A DNA stretch of 64,000 nucleotides from Devosia lacusdianchii (GTDB taxonomy: Bacteria; Pseudomonadota; Alphaproteobacteria; Rhizobiales; Devosiaceae): the NCBI RefSeq assembly GCF_022429625.1, contig NZ_CP092483.1, forward strand, positions 3,348,001 to 3,412,000. Direction: 5' to 3'. Shown here one piece after another: positions 17,011 to 26,070 of the stretch. Position numbers and translations under genes: made by a program. Within the stretch, counting starts at the first letter, position 1. The number at the start of each line of letters is the position of its first letter. A model generated the notes under the pieces. That model was not told where the DNA came from and searched no databases. It was given only the letters and a program-made list of their open reading frames with translations.

Positions 17011-17655
17011 ATGAGCGAACAAGAAGAGGCACGCGTCGAGTACCCGGAAGCCATGGCCCCCCAGCTTTATCTGATCACCCCTGCCGCCGCCGATCCGGAA
17101 ACCTTCCCGGCGACATTGATGGGCGTGCTGAGTGCCGCCGAATTCTCGGCCATCCTGGTGCAACGTGGCACGCTGGATGCCGCCGGCTACGCCAAGCTGG
17201 CGGCCGGCGTAGTCAATATCGGCCAGGGCGCTGGCTGCGCCGTCTTGCTCCATGACGACATTGCCCTCGCCAAGCGCCTCGGCGCTGATGGCGTGCATAT
17301 CACCGGCGGCGCCAAGGCGATCAAGGACGCTGTCGCGGCCCTCAAGCCCGGCCAGATCGTCGGCGCCGGTCATATCGGCACTCGCCACGACGCCATGACC
17401 GCCGGCGAAATGGACCTCGACTACCTGCTGTTCGGCCCGCTCGACGGCACCTCCGACCCCGCCGCCGCCGATCTCGCCGAATGGTGGGCCGCAACCTTCG
17501 AAATTCCCGCCGTGCTGAGCGATCCGGGTGCTGTCCCTGGTAGTGCCGATAGCCGCGGCGCCGAATTCCTGGCGCTGTCGAGCAGCCTGTGGTCGGCTCC
17601 TGCCCCTGCGGCGCTGGCGCTCGCCATTGCCGATGCCGTGAAGGAAACCGCATGA
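17011..17655 (+). CDS. ThiE-like TMP-synthase-family protein
   Basis: A 214-residue TIM-barrel protein resembling thiamine-phosphate synthase: PQLYLITPAA at the first strand, ILVQRGTLDA, VLLHDDIALAKRLGADGVHITGG and IVGAGHIGTRHDAM. Several catalytic positions differ from canonical ThiE. The usual QLR-K is VQRGT, the IND-R is LLHDD and DGVHLGQ-D is DGVHITGG. It may be a diverged relative rather than a working ThiE. The stop overlaps the ATG of the next gene (ATGA), so the pair is translationally coupled. Confidence 0.72.
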   Translation: MSEQEEARVEYPEAMAPQLYLITPAAADPETFPATLMGVLSAAEFSAILVQRGTLDAAGYAKLAAGVVNIGQGAGCAVLLHDDIALAKRLGADGVHITGGAKAIKDAVAALKPGQIVGAGHIGTRHDAMTAGEMDLDYLLFGPLDGTSDPAAADLAEWWAATFEIPAVLSDPGAVPGSADSRGAEFLALSSSLWSAPAPAALALAIADAVKETA

Positions 17656-18761
17656 TGCGGCGCCTCTTGCCGATCGCCCTTTTGCCACTGCTGGCAGTGA
17701 CCGTCTTCGCCCAGGACGAAGCGCCGCCCGAAGCGAACCCGGCCGAGGCCATCAGCAACGAGATTTTTGGGCCCCGGGTCCCCACGGACTACGCCTTCGG
17801 CGCTTTCCAGCGTGGCTACTTCCTGACGGCGCTCGAATTCGCCCTGCCGCTTGCCGAACAGGGCGACGCCGCCGCGCAAACCCTGATCGCCGAGATCTAC
17901 GCCAAGGGCCTGGGCGTGGCGCAGAGCGACGAGCGCGCCGCCGGCTGGTACCAGCTCGCCTCCAACAATGGCGATATGCTGGCGACGTTCGAACTGGCGC
18001 TCTATTATCAGGACGGCATTGGCGTGCCCAAGAACCGTGCCCGCGCCGCCGATCTGTTCAAGAAGGCCGCCGAGGCCGGCTATGTGCCGGCCAAATACAA
18101 TCTGGCTCTGTTGCATGTCGAAGGCATCTACGCCTCGCCCAGCCTCACCACCGCCGCAGCGTTGATGAAGGAAGCGGCCGATGCCGAACTGCCCGAGGCA
18201 CAATACGACTACGGCACCATGCTGATCGAAGGGGCCGGTCTGGCGCCTAATCCCGAAGAGGGCGCGCGCTATATCGGCCTTGCCGCCGAGCAAAACCTCA
18301 TCGCTGCCGAGATCGACTATGCCACCCTGCTCTACCTTGGTCAGGGCGTAGAAAAGGACGCCAGTGCCGCCGCGACTTGGTATCAGCGCGCTGCTGAGGC
18401 CGGCAACGCCGTGGCGCAAAACCGCTACGCCAAACTGCTGGCCGTAGGCGAAGGCGTGACGCTGAGCCTCGAAGACGCCGCCATGTGGCGCGCGCTTGCC
18501 CGCCGCCAGGGCCTGAGCGATCCCTCGCTCGACCGGCTGCTGGTCTCGATCCCGCCGGCCGAACTGGCCAGCGCCGAGGAACGCGCCCGCTTCTGGCCGT
18601 CCCCGCCACCGACGGCCGAAACCATTCTCGAAATCCCGACCACCACCGCGCCGGAAACCGAGTCACCCGCGCTGCCAGCGCCTACCGATGCCGGCGAAGC
18701 CCCAACTGGGGAGCCGCCTGCCGCCGATCCGGCATCCGAGGCCGCACCGCAAGACCCTTGA
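17652..18761 (+). CDS. Secreted Sel1-repeat protein
   Basis: The 369-residue protein has a signal peptide (MMRRLLPIALLPLLAVTVFAQ), then a series of Sel1-like repeats about 36 residues long through residue 290 (for example AEIYAKGLGVAQSDERAAGWYQLA, LYYQDGIGVPKNRARAADLFKKAAEAG, LLYLGQGVEKDASAAATWYQRAAEAG). A proline/alanine/glutamate-rich tail follows. Sel1 proteins are scaffolds for protein-protein contacts, often in envelope stress or polysaccharide systems. It overlaps the ThiE-like gene by four bases; whether the coupling means anything functionally is unclear. Confidence 0.85.
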   Translation: MMRRLLPIALLPLLAVTVFAQDEAPPEANPAEAISNEIFGPRVPTDYAFGAFQRGYFLTALEFALPLAEQGDAAAQTLIAEIYAKGLGVAQSDERAAGWYQLASNNGDMLATFELALYYQDGIGVPKNRARAADLFKKAAEAGYVPAKYNLALLHVEGIYASPSLTTAAALMKEAADAELPEAQYDYGTMLIEGAGLAPNPEEGARYIGLAAEQNLIAAEIDYATLLYLGQGVEKDASAAATWYQRAAEAGNAVAQNRYAKLLAVGEGVTLSLEDAAMWRALARRQGLSDPSLDRLLVSIPPAELASAEERARFWPSPPPTAETILEIPTTTAPETESPALPAPTDAGEAPTGEPPAADPASEAAPQDP

Positions 18762-18882
18762 ACCCAAGGGCGTTCTGAGGCAATAAGCCCGCCACGCCCA
18801 TTCAGCACGATCAACCTTCGGCCAGCCGCATCCGGCGCGCGTGGCCCGAACCGATAATCTGCGCACCCGAAAGCAGTTCCGC

Positions 18883-19449
18883 ATGGCCAAGATCAACGGC
18901 AACGAAATTCGCCCCGGCAACGTCGTCAATCACCAGGACCGTCTGTGGGTCGCGGTGAAGGTCGATCACGTCAAGCCCGGCAAGGGTGGCGCCTATGCCC
19001 AGGTCGAACTCAAGGCCATCCTGGGCGGCACCAAGCTCAACGAGCGCTTTCGTTCAGCCGAAACGGTCGAGACCGTCGAACTTGAGTTCCGCGACTTCAC
19101 CTATCTCTACGAGCAGGGCGATAGCCTGGTCTTCATGGATCAGGACAGCTACGAGCAGGTCGAGCTGGCCAAGGACTTCGTCGGCGAGCGCGCCGCGTTC
19201 CTTCAGGACGGCATGAAAATCACCCTCGAGATGCACGAGGAAACCCCGCTCGGCATCAAGTTCCCGCCCAATGTCGTCCTCGAAGTCACCGAAGTCGATC
19301 CGGTGCAGAAAGGCCAGAGCGTTTCGAGCCAGTTCAAGCCGGCCATCCTCGCCAATGGGCTCAAGGTCATGGTGCCGCCGTTCATTGCCGTCGGTGAACG
19401 CATCGTGGTCGACACGACTGAGGCCACCTATATGCGCCGGGCCGACTGA
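18883..19449 (+). CDS. efp: Translation elongation factor P
   Basis: The 188-residue protein rescues ribosomes stalled at polyproline. It opens [15 protein letters not shown] and has the modification-loop segment [13 protein letters not shown], which places a lysine at residue 34, the residue lysinylated by EpmA in bacteria that use this pathway. The KOW, S1-like and OB parts fill the expected length. The ATG at 18883 is chosen over an upstream GTG because family similarity begins there. Confidence 0.96.
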   Translation: MAKINGNEIRPGNVVNHQDRLWVAVKVDHVKPGKGGAYAQVELKAILGGTKLNERFRSAETVETVELEFRDFTYLYEQGDSLVFMDQDSYEQVELAKDFVGERAAFLQDGMKITLEMHEETPLGIKFPPNVVLEVTEVDPVQKGQSVSSQFKPAILANGLKVMVPPFIAVGERIVVDTTEATYMRRAD

Positions 19450-19451
19450 CC

Positions 19452-20246
19452 ATGGCACGTTCCGCGGTCCTCAATGTCATGGTCAACGCCGCCATCAAGG
19501 CCGGCAAGTCGCTGACCAAGGACTTCTCCGAAGTCGAGAACCTGCAGGTGTCCCGCAAGGGCCCGGCCGACTTCGTCTCCAAAGCCGATATCCGCGCCGA
19601 GCAGATCGTCTTTGCCGAACTGCAGAAGGCCCGCCCGACCTATGCTTTCCTGATGGAAGAAGGCGGCGAGGTTGCCGGCACCGATGGCCAGCACCGCTGG
19701 ATCATCGACCCGCTCGACGGCACCACCAATTTCCTGCATTCGATCCCGCTTTTTGCCGTCGCCATTGCGCTCGAACGCGCCAATGAGATCGTCGCCTCGG
19801 TGATCTACAATCCGGTGCTCGACGAACTCTACACCGCCGAAAAGGGTGGCGGCACCTGGCTCAACGATCGCAAGCGCCTGCGCGTCGCCGGCCGCAAGTC
19901 GCTGGCCGATGCCGTGGTCTGCACCGGCATCAAGACGCAGGGCACCGCCAACGATGCGCTCCAGCTCCGTCAGTTGGCCCATATCAACCCTGCCGTCGCC
20001 GGCATCCGCCGCTCCGGCTCCATCTCCATGGACATGGCCTGGCTGGCCTCGGGCCGCTATGACGCGCTTTGGGAAGCCGGTCTCGCCCCCTGGGACGTGG
20101 CCCCCGGCCTGCTGATGGTCAAGGAAGCCGGTGGTTTCGTCTCCGACTTCGCCGGCAGCCCCGGCTCGGTGTGGAACGGCCAGGTCGTCGCCGGCAACGA
20201 GACATTGCAAGCCGCCCTGCTCAAGCAGCTCAAGCCAATTCAGTAG
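19452..20246 (+). CDS. suhB: Inositol monophosphatase family protein (SuhB-like)
   Basis: A 264-residue Mg2+-dependent sugar-phosphatase with the FIG-superfamily motifs: LMEEGGE for the first metal site, WIIDPLDGTTNFLHSIPLFAVAI (the DPLDGTTNF signature) and WEAGLAPWDVAPGLLMVKEAGG (WD-x-A site). It starts two bases after efp and is likely cotranscribed. Family members dephosphorylate inositol-1-phosphate or related sugar phosphates; the true substrate here is not shown. Confidence 0.93.
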   Translation: MARSAVLNVMVNAAIKAGKSLTKDFSEVENLQVSRKGPADFVSKADIRAEQIVFAELQKARPTYAFLMEEGGEVAGTDGQHRWIIDPLDGTTNFLHSIPLFAVAIALERANEIVASVIYNPVLDELYTAEKGGGTWLNDRKRLRVAGRKSLADAVVCTGIKTQGTANDALQLRQLAHINPAVAGIRRSGSISMDMAWLASGRYDALWEAGLAPWDVAPGLLMVKEAGGFVSDFAGSPGSVWNGQVVAGNETLQAALLKQLKPIQ

Positions 20247-20256
20247 CAGTCACCAT

Positions 20257-20286
20257 GCAAAGGCCCCGTTTTCGGGGCCTTTTTGC
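20257..20286. terminator. Bidirectional rho-independent terminator
   Basis: The sequence AAAGGCCCCG-TTTT-CGGGGCCTTTTTG forms a near-perfect stem with A and T tracts on opposite sides. It separates the rightward suhB gene from the leftward DUF1801 gene and could terminate both. Confidence 0.88.
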
Positions 20287-20292
20287 TATGCG

Positions 20293-20706
20293 CTACCCGT
20301 CGCGCCGGTGATAGAGCAGCGCCGCGCGCAGGCAAAAGGCGAGCGGAGCTTCGGGTAGCGGCCCCTCGATCGGCACGATCAGCCCGCGGGTCCCTTCGAA
20401 GGCGAAGATATCGCCGAACTGCGCCCGGAAGCTATCGATCAGGCTGGTTCGGCAGTTGACGAACACCGCGGCCGCCTCGGGCGCGGCCTTCGACACACCA
20501 AGCCGGATTGTCGTGCCAGTGCCGCTGGCCTCGGTCAGGTAGGCCGGCTCGCCCCATTTGAGCGTCTCCGTCAACTCCCCTACCCCCTTGGTTTCAGCCG
20601 CAACCGCGAAGACCAGATCGCGCACCTCCAGCAGCCGCACTCTTACCGGCTGCCGATAGCGCGCCAGGACCTCCGCAACTTCGGCAGGAACCTCCCGCCC
20701 GCTCAC
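20293..20706 (-). CDS. DUF1801 domain protein
   Basis: The 137-residue protein shows the DUF1801 core: a VPAEVAEVLARYRQPVRVRLLEVRDLV helix, TETLKWGEPAYLTEASGTGTTIRLG, and FVNCRTSLIDSF with a C-terminal region. GTG start, four bases inside the end of the upstream AraC gene. The role of the family is not established; members often sit next to GyrI/AraC regulators, as here. Confidence 0.8.
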   Translation of the reverse strand: MSGREVPAEVAEVLARYRQPVRVRLLEVRDLVFAVAAETKGVGELTETLKWGEPAYLTEASGTGTTIRLGVSKAAPEAAAVFVNCRTSLIDSFRAQFGDIFAFEGTRGLIVPIEGPLPEAPLAFCLRAALLYHRRDG

Positions 20707-21563
20707 GACGGCCCCAGCAGCGGCAGGTGAATATCGGTTCGCAGCGCCGTTTGCGGCGTGTCGCGCGGATCGTTGAGATAGGCTTCGAAGATCGGCGCGT
20801 CCGCCGGTTCATAGCCCGATGCGGGCAACCACACACCGAGCAGCCAGCGATAGGCGCCGCGCATATCGGCATAGGGGCCGGTATAGTTGAGCTGCGCATA
20901 GAGCCCCCCGCGCAGAGCGGTCTCGACCATCGGCGCATCGATCGTGACATTTGCCGCGACCGGCATGCAGGCGCGCGACCGCAGGTCGGCCTCGTCGCCG
21001 AGATCGGGGTCATCGAAGAACAGGCCGATCATGGCCGGTGCGCTGGGCACCGCATCGCACGCCGCCAGTTCGGCAAACAACTTTCCCATGGCGCGGTCGA
21101 TCTCCATGTAGGAACCCTTGTGATCGATGCCGGCACATCGGCGCTCAGGCAAGCTGACGACGTTAACCGGAAAACCACTGGCATCCTCGGCTGCCCCGGC
21201 AGCCCTAAAGGCGGCATGTGATCCTGACGCCCGATACGCTGCCGGCGGGGCGCCGAAGGTCTCCTTGAACGCCCGCCCGAAAGTGTCGGTGGAGCTATAG
21301 CCGGCACGTTCAGCGATCACGCCCATGTCGAGGTCGGTGTTGGCGAGCCGATCGGCCGCCCTCTGCAGGCGCAACCGGCGGATGCTGGCCACAATGGTCT
21401 CGCCCCGCATGGCCGCATAGATCCGGCTCCAATGGTAGGGCGAGAGGCACGCGACCTCGGCGAGCCGATCGAAAGAAATGTCATCCTCGAGATGAGAATA
21501 GACGTGGTCCAATACCCGATCGAGCCGACGACTATAGCGATCATGGGTGTTTTGCTTGGTCAT
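20703..21563 (-). CDS. AraC-family regulator with GyrI-like effector domain
   Basis: A 286-residue regulator. Residues about 8-110 form the double HTH of AraC/XylS (DRVLDHVYSHLEDDISFDRLAEVACLSPYHWSRIYAAMRGET, then MGVIAERAGYSSTDTFGRAFKETFG). The C-terminal 150 residues resemble GyrI-like effector-binding domains (VVSLPERRCAGIDHKGSYMEI). The start is the ATG at 21563. It overlaps the DUF1801 gene by four bases, so the pair forms an operon. Confidence 0.88.
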   Translation of the reverse strand: MTKQNTHDRYSRRLDRVLDHVYSHLEDDISFDRLAEVACLSPYHWSRIYAAMRGETIVASIRRLRLQRAADRLANTDLDMGVIAERAGYSSTDTFGRAFKETFGAPPAAYRASGSHAAFRAAGAAEDASGFPVNVVSLPERRCAGIDHKGSYMEIDRAMGKLFAELAACDAVPSAPAMIGLFFDDPDLGDEADLRSRACMPVAANVTIDAPMVETALRGGLYAQLNYTGPYADMRGAYRWLLGVWLPASGYEPADAPIFEAYLNDPRDTPQTALRTDIHLPLLGPS

Positions 21564-21697
21564 GCTGCATATCCTTACTGCTGTTGGGGCAGAATGACAT
21601 GACCCGATCCGGCAAATCCTGCTGAAGTCAGCCCCGGCCGCTCCGCCCGATGCAGGAGTAAATTGACTCTTGCCACCGGCCCGCAGAGGTTGGCGGC

Positions 21698-22468
21698 ATG
21701 GTTCAACTCGATGACATCCTCATTGGTACGCTCTTCATTGCTGGCACGGCCGGACTGTCGCTCGCCGTTTATCTTGCGGCGCGCTGGATCACCCGCCACG
21801 GACCGGCCGAGCGGCACCCCGAAATGGCCAATGCCATGGTGCTCCGTATTGGTGCCCTGCACGGGCTGATTCTGGCCCTGGTCTTTGCCCAGGAAATGGC
21901 AGCCTATCAGCGCCTCGAAGCGCAGACGGCAACAGAAGCCAGCGCCATCGCTGACGTCTACAACGACGCCGCCCGCTACGATCCCGTGGCCCTGGTGCCC
22001 CTGCAGGAGACCATGGTTGCCTATACCGGCGAGGTGATCGCGAACGAGTGGCCCTCGCTCGGCGACGGCGATGGCCTTACTGCCGAGGCGTGGCTGCAAT
22101 GGGAGCGCGCCTACGCCATTGCGCTCGATCTCGAACCGGGCAACGCCCGCCAGGTCAGCCTGCGCGACCACATGATCGCCCAGCTTCACGCCATAGCCAC
22201 CGCACGCAACCTGCGCGACATGGATGGCAACCGGTCTGTGGTGACACTGTTCTGGTTCGCCGCCCTTACCGGCGTCGTTCTGATCGCCGTGGGCTATTAC
22301 AGCCACCGTCCCGAGCCGCATAACCTGGTGCTAATGGCGCTGTTCAGCGCCTATACCGGCGTCATCCTGTTCCTGATCTACGGCTTCGCCAATCCCTACG
22401 CGACGCCCGCCGCCCTGTCGCCCGAGCCACTCGAGCGCCTTTACGCGCAGATCGGCCCGCCGAGTTGA
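21698..22468 (+). CDS. Membrane protein (DUF4239-like)
   Basis: The 256-residue protein has an N-terminal span (about 8-30), a second short hydrophobic segment around residues 50-65, a soluble middle (about 65-170) and two C-terminal spans (FWFAALTGVVLIAVGYY and LVLMALFSAYTGVILFLIYGF). This topology, with the large hydrophilic loop carrying an ATEASAIADVYN segment, fits the DUF4239 family. No function is known. Confidence 0.7.
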   Translation: MVQLDDILIGTLFIAGTAGLSLAVYLAARWITRHGPAERHPEMANAMVLRIGALHGLILALVFAQEMAAYQRLEAQTATEASAIADVYNDAARYDPVALVPLQETMVAYTGEVIANEWPSLGDGDGLTAEAWLQWERAYAIALDLEPGNARQVSLRDHMIAQLHAIATARNLRDMDGNRSVVTLFWFAALTGVVLIAVGYYSHRPEPHNLVLMALFSAYTGVILFLIYGFANPYATPAALSPEPLERLYAQIGPPS

Positions 22469-22512
22469 CAGCGCAGAGCCTCATCCCCATCTCGTGATGC
22501 CGGGAGGACGAC

Positions 22513-22974
22513 ATGGCGCCAACACTTTATGACTGGATCGGCGGCATCGAACCGCTGAAGCGGCTGACGGCCGAGTTCTATCGCCGCGTGCCGCTCGACC
22601 CGCTCCTGGCGCCGGTCTTTGCGGGCATGAATGCCGATCACCCCGAGCACGTCGCCCTGTTTCTCGCCGAGGTTCTTGGCGGCCCGGCGCTCTATAGCGA
22701 GCGTCACGGCGGCCATCCCGCCATGGTCCGCCACCATCTCGGCAAGCATCTGAGCGAGCCTATGCGGCGGCGATGGATCAACCTACTGCTCGATACCTAC
22801 ACAGACCTCGGCCTGCCGGCCGATCCCGAGTTCGCGTCGGCGCTGGTCGGCTATCTCGAATGGGGCTCGCGGCTGGCCGTCATCAATTCCGCCCCTGGCG
22901 CAACCGTATCCGAACACGCGCCTATGCCCGCCTGGGGCTGGGGCGAAACCGGTGGTCCCTACATTCCCAAATAG
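22513..22974 (+). CDS. Group II truncated haemoglobin
   Basis: A 153-residue 2-on-2 globin. It has TLYDWIGGIEPLKRLTAEFYRRVPLDPLLAPVF at the start, the FLAEVLGGPALYSERHGG loop and VRHHLGKHLSEPMRRRWINLL with the proximal-histidine helix. Group II members carry the conserved tryptophan at G8 (here RRRW). They bind O2 or NO, or detoxify NO and peroxide. GGAGG precedes the ATG. Confidence 0.9.
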   Translation: MAPTLYDWIGGIEPLKRLTAEFYRRVPLDPLLAPVFAGMNADHPEHVALFLAEVLGGPALYSERHGGHPAMVRHHLGKHLSEPMRRRWINLLLDTYTDLGLPADPEFASALVGYLEWGSRLAVINSAPGATVSEHAPMPAWGWGETGGPYIPK

Positions 22975-22977
22975 CGG

Positions 22978-23706
22978 CTAGGACACCGGCTCGACGGTAC
23001 CGAAGACGCGCAACTCTTCGAACCAGTTCATGTCCTCGAAGCTGCAGAACGCCGGCGCGCGGAGCTCCAATACTGGGGCGCGTCGCCTGATGTCCTCGGC
23101 GACCTCGTCCAGCATCGTCTGCCAGCTGGGCAGTACCGCGTCATCGAGCCAATCGATTAGATAGGCCATGGTAATGTGGAACTGGTAGCTGTCGTGATCG
23201 GGATGGCGATAGCCGAAAATGTCGGCAAAGGCATTGCGCCAATCCGCCATGGCATGGCGGTCCGCGGCCGTAGCCCCCTCCACCACCAGACCCGTGGGCA
23301 GAGCCTCGACGATTTCCACGGCAAAATCGGCGCGACCGGGAAACAGTTCGAGCCGCTTGGCGAAGAGCTCGGTCATCGCCGCAATGGGCGTATCCGTCGC
23401 CACTTCGGCGGGCCAGTAAGGCGCATTGCGCCGGCCCTCGATGATCCCCTGGAAGAGCGTCATGTGATAGCTCTCGACCGGCGTGAAGGCGAGCTTGCCG
23501 GCATCCGGCATGCCCATGTAGCGCGCCCGCGCATCGACCAGCGCCTGCTCGGTAGCCGACCCCGGAACCAGGTGACACACCACCGTATTGCCAGGCTCGG
23601 GCAGGAACTTGCCCGATTGATCGTAGCGCGTACCGAGATGGCGGGGTGGCTCGGGATGGTGGCCGCGGCCATAATAGGTGGCAAGCGTCGACAGATGAAC
23701 GGGCAT
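22978..23706 (-). CDS. DUF1868 / 2'-5' RNA-ligase-like 2H phosphoesterase
   Basis: The 242-residue protein has the DUF1868 architecture, with two H-x-T motifs of the 2H phosphoesterase superfamily: YHMTLFQGI at about residue 85 and YQFHITMAYLIDWL at about residue 175. N-terminal GTRYDQSGKFLPEPGNTVVCHL is also conserved in that family. 2H proteins act on cyclic phosphodiesters of nucleotides or RNA ends. I chose the ATG at 23706 over an upstream TTG. It converges on the haemoglobin gene with three bases between. Confidence 0.8.
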   Translation of the reverse strand: MPVHLSTLATYYGRGHHPEPPRHLGTRYDQSGKFLPEPGNTVVCHLVPGSATEQALVDARARYMGMPDAGKLAFTPVESYHMTLFQGIIEGRRNAPYWPAEVATDTPIAAMTELFAKRLELFPGRADFAVEIVEALPTGLVVEGATAADRHAMADWRNAFADIFGYRHPDHDSYQFHITMAYLIDWLDDAVLPSWQTMLDEVAEDIRRRAPVLELRAPAFCSFEDMNWFEELRVFGTVEPVS

Positions 23707-23881
23707 GGCAAGCAATCCGGGCTGAACTCAGTCCACCCGCCGATAGCCGTTCCGCACGAAACTTCGATGACGCTCCGATCACGGTCCCTTGGCCGTTAAC
23801 CTTTGTCATTGTCACGTCCGACCGCGCTGACTACTCTGCGCAGCGGTGATTTGCGCGTACGGGGCAAGGTTCGAGGCATAG

Positions 23882-24868
23882 ATGACGCAAGGCTACGATC
23901 CCTACCACCTCGCCAGTCCGACCGTTTATCTCATCAAGATCGTGATATTTCTGGTTCTAGTGGTTCTGGTCGCCGCTATCCTGACCACCACCATCGTCAC
24001 CTTCTTCTGGGCCAACCCGTTCATCAACTCGATGATCTTCTTCGCCCTGTTCGTCGGCATTTTCCTCAGCTTCCGGCAGGTCATCCGCCTGTTCCCCGAG
24101 GTCAAATGGGTCAATTCCCTGCAGGACGGGAACGCCGCCAACGTGCGTCCGCCCATCCTCCTCGCGCCGGTCGCCGGGCTGCTGCGCGAGCGCATCGGCG
24201 AGGCGGTGATCACGCCATCGTCCATGCGTTCCATCCTCGATTCCGTCGGCAACCGGCTTGACGAAGCCAAGGATACGTCGCGCTATCTGACCGGCCTCCT
24301 GGTCTTCCTGGGCCTCATGGGCACATTCTACGGCCTGCTCGAAACCGTGACCGCAGTCGCCGGCGTCATCAATGCGCTGGACGTGGCCACAGGCGACACC
24401 GCATCGCAGTTCGCCAGCCTGCGCGAAGGCCTCAGCGCCCCGCTTTCGGGCATGGGCACAGCCTTCTCATCCTCACTGTTCGGCCTCGCCGGTTCTCTGG
24501 TGCTGGGCTTTCTCGACTTGCAAACCAGCCAGGCACAAAACGCCTTCTACACCGATCTCGAAGACTGGATGACCTCGATGACCGAGCTCGACCACCCGGT
24601 CAGCGCCATGCAGGCCAATGCCGGCGGCCCCGACATGCAGGCCATGTTCGATAAGCTCGGCAATTCGATGCAGAATCAGAATTCAAGCCAGAACGCCATC
24701 CGCGCCATGGCCGAACTGGCGCGCGGCATTGATGGCCTCGTCAAACACATCCGCACCGAGCAGGACGACCTGCGCAAGTATATCGATGAGCAGGGCGAGA
24801 CCAACCAGAAGCTGCGCGAACTGATCGAGGCGGTGCTCTCCCAGGCCGATAACGAGCGGCGGAACTAG
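23882..24868 (+). CDS. MotA/ExbB-like proton-channel protein
   Basis: A 328-residue membrane protein with an N-terminal hydrophobic hairpin (spans near residues 19-38 and 43-65) and two later spans (ARYLTGLLVFLGLMGTFYGLLE and SGMGTAFSSSLFGLAGSLVLGF) that match the MotA/TolQ/ExbB core. The C terminus is a short coiled coil. It lies three bases before an OmpA-like gene, so the pair resembles a stator plus a peptidoglycan-binding partner. It is not a flagellar locus. Such pairs are conserved in Hyphomicrobiales, but the substrate of any work they do is unproven. Confidence 0.82.
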   Translation: MTQGYDPYHLASPTVYLIKIVIFLVLVVLVAAILTTTIVTFFWANPFINSMIFFALFVGIFLSFRQVIRLFPEVKWVNSLQDGNAANVRPPILLAPVAGLLRERIGEAVITPSSMRSILDSVGNRLDEAKDTSRYLTGLLVFLGLMGTFYGLLETVTAVAGVINALDVATGDTASQFASLREGLSAPLSGMGTAFSSSLFGLAGSLVLGFLDLQTSQAQNAFYTDLEDWMTSMTELDHPVSAMQANAGGPDMQAMFDKLGNSMQNQNSSQNAIRAMAELARGIDGLVKHIRTEQDDLRKYIDEQGETNQKLRELIEAVLSQADNERRN

Positions 24869-24871
24869 CCC

Positions 24872-25897
24872 ATGCCCGGCGCCCGTTCCCGCCGGCGCAT
24901 CGAGGCCAATTACTGGCCGGGATTCGTCGACGCCCTGTCGAGCCTGCTGCTCGTCATCATCTTCATGCTCAGCCTGTTCATGCTGACCCAGTTCTTCCTG
25001 GGCCAGGAGCTGGAGGGCCGCGACACCGCGCTCGCCCGCCTCAACAGCCAGATCGCCGAGCTCACCGAATCCCTGCAGCTCGAGCGCAGCAATTCCGACG
25101 ACCTCACCGCCCAGCTCGCCACCCTCACCGCTACGCTGAGCAGCGCACAATCGGAAAATGCCAGCCTCAACTCCCAGCTTGCCGGTATCGGCGCGGGTAT
25201 AGACGGCAAGGACGAAACCATTGCCGGCCTGCAGGACGATATTCTGGCCGCCCAGGAGCTCTCCGACGAGGCCAATGCCCAGGTCGCGCTGCTCAACCAG
25301 CAATTGGCAGCTTTGCGCACTCAGATCGGTGCCCTCGAAGCGGCGCTCGAGGCCTCCGAAGCCCGCGACACCCAATCGCGCACCCAGATCGCCGATCTCG
25401 GTCGTCGTCTCAACGTGGCCCTGGCCCAGCGCGTGCAAGATCTAACGCGCTACCGGTCCGATTTCTTCGGTCGCCTGCGCGAAATCCTCGAGGGTCGCGC
25501 CGATGTCCGTGTCGTCGGCGACCGTTTCGTGTTCCAGTCCGAAGTGCTGTTCGACCCCGGCCAGGCCGATGTGCAACCCGAAGGCCTGCCCGACCTCGAC
25601 GCCCTGGCCGCCGCCATCCTGCAGCTCGAAACCGAGATACCGCCCGATATCAACTGGGTGCTGCGCATCGACGGCCATACCGATAGCCGCCCGATCTCCA
25701 ATGCCCGTTTCCCCTCCAACTGGGAGCTCTCGGCCGCGCGCGCCATTTCGGTCGCCGAATACCTGGTCTCCAAGGGTGTGTCGCCCAACCGGCTGGTTGC
25801 GGCCGGCTTCGGCGAATTCACCCCGCTCGATCCCGGTACGACCGACGAAGCCTACCGCCGCAACCGCCGCATCGAGTTCAAGCTGACCGAGGGGTAG
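24872..25897 (+). CDS. MotB/OmpA-like peptidoglycan-associated protein
   Basis: A 341-residue protein with one N-terminal membrane span (FVDALSSLLLVIIFMLSLFMLTQFFLG), a long coiled coil (residues about 50-180) and an OmpA C-terminal domain with the FDPGQADVQPEGL and DGHTDSRPI / NWELSAARAISVAEYLV motifs that bind diaminopimelate of the murein. This is the architecture of MotB, PomB and ZorB. Only three bases separate it from the MotA-like gene, so they are cotranscribed. A repeat follows 25 bases after the stop. Confidence 0.86.
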   Translation: MPGARSRRRIEANYWPGFVDALSSLLLVIIFMLSLFMLTQFFLGQELEGRDTALARLNSQIAELTESLQLERSNSDDLTAQLATLTATLSSAQSENASLNSQLAGIGAGIDGKDETIAGLQDDILAAQELSDEANAQVALLNQQLAALRTQIGALEAALEASEARDTQSRTQIADLGRRLNVALAQRVQDLTRYRSDFFGRLREILEGRADVRVVGDRFVFQSEVLFDPGQADVQPEGLPDLDALAAAILQLETEIPPDINWVLRIDGHTDSRPISNARFPSNWELSAARAISVAEYLVSKGVSPNRLVAAGFGEFTPLDPGTTDEAYRRNRRIEFKLTEG

Positions 25898-25920
25898 ACG
25901 GGGAGCGCGCCGTCCCGAAC

Positions 25921-26030
25921 GATATTGTCACGCCGTCATTGCCCGGCTCGTCCGGGCAATCCAGCGATGCTGCCGCGTTCACGGGACCACCCGGACAAGC
26001 CGGGTGGTGACGATGGTGGCGTGGATAACC
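25921..26030. repeat. Pair of inverted palindromic repeats (REP-like)
   Basis: Two hairpins stand in opposite orientation. The first is a CGTCATTGCCCGG-CTCG-CCGGGCAA palindrome. The second is ACCACCCGGACAAGCCGGGTGG, followed by TGACGA, and its reverse complement matches the first except at compensating positions (TTG/CAA versus CCA/TGG). This bounds the MotA/OmpA pair from the convergent aldo/keto reductase gene. Confidence 0.75.
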
Positions 26031-26070
26031 ACCGAGCGGACAGCAATTCGAATGGCCGGCCGGCGTTAGC

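Noticed and set aside
23882..25897. Zorya defence system (ZorA/ZorB)
   Set aside because: The MotA-like/OmpA-like pair has the right folds, but no ZorC, ZorD or ZorE-type genes follow and the MotA-like protein lacks the long ZorA tail. The next gene is an aldo/keto reductase across a repeat.
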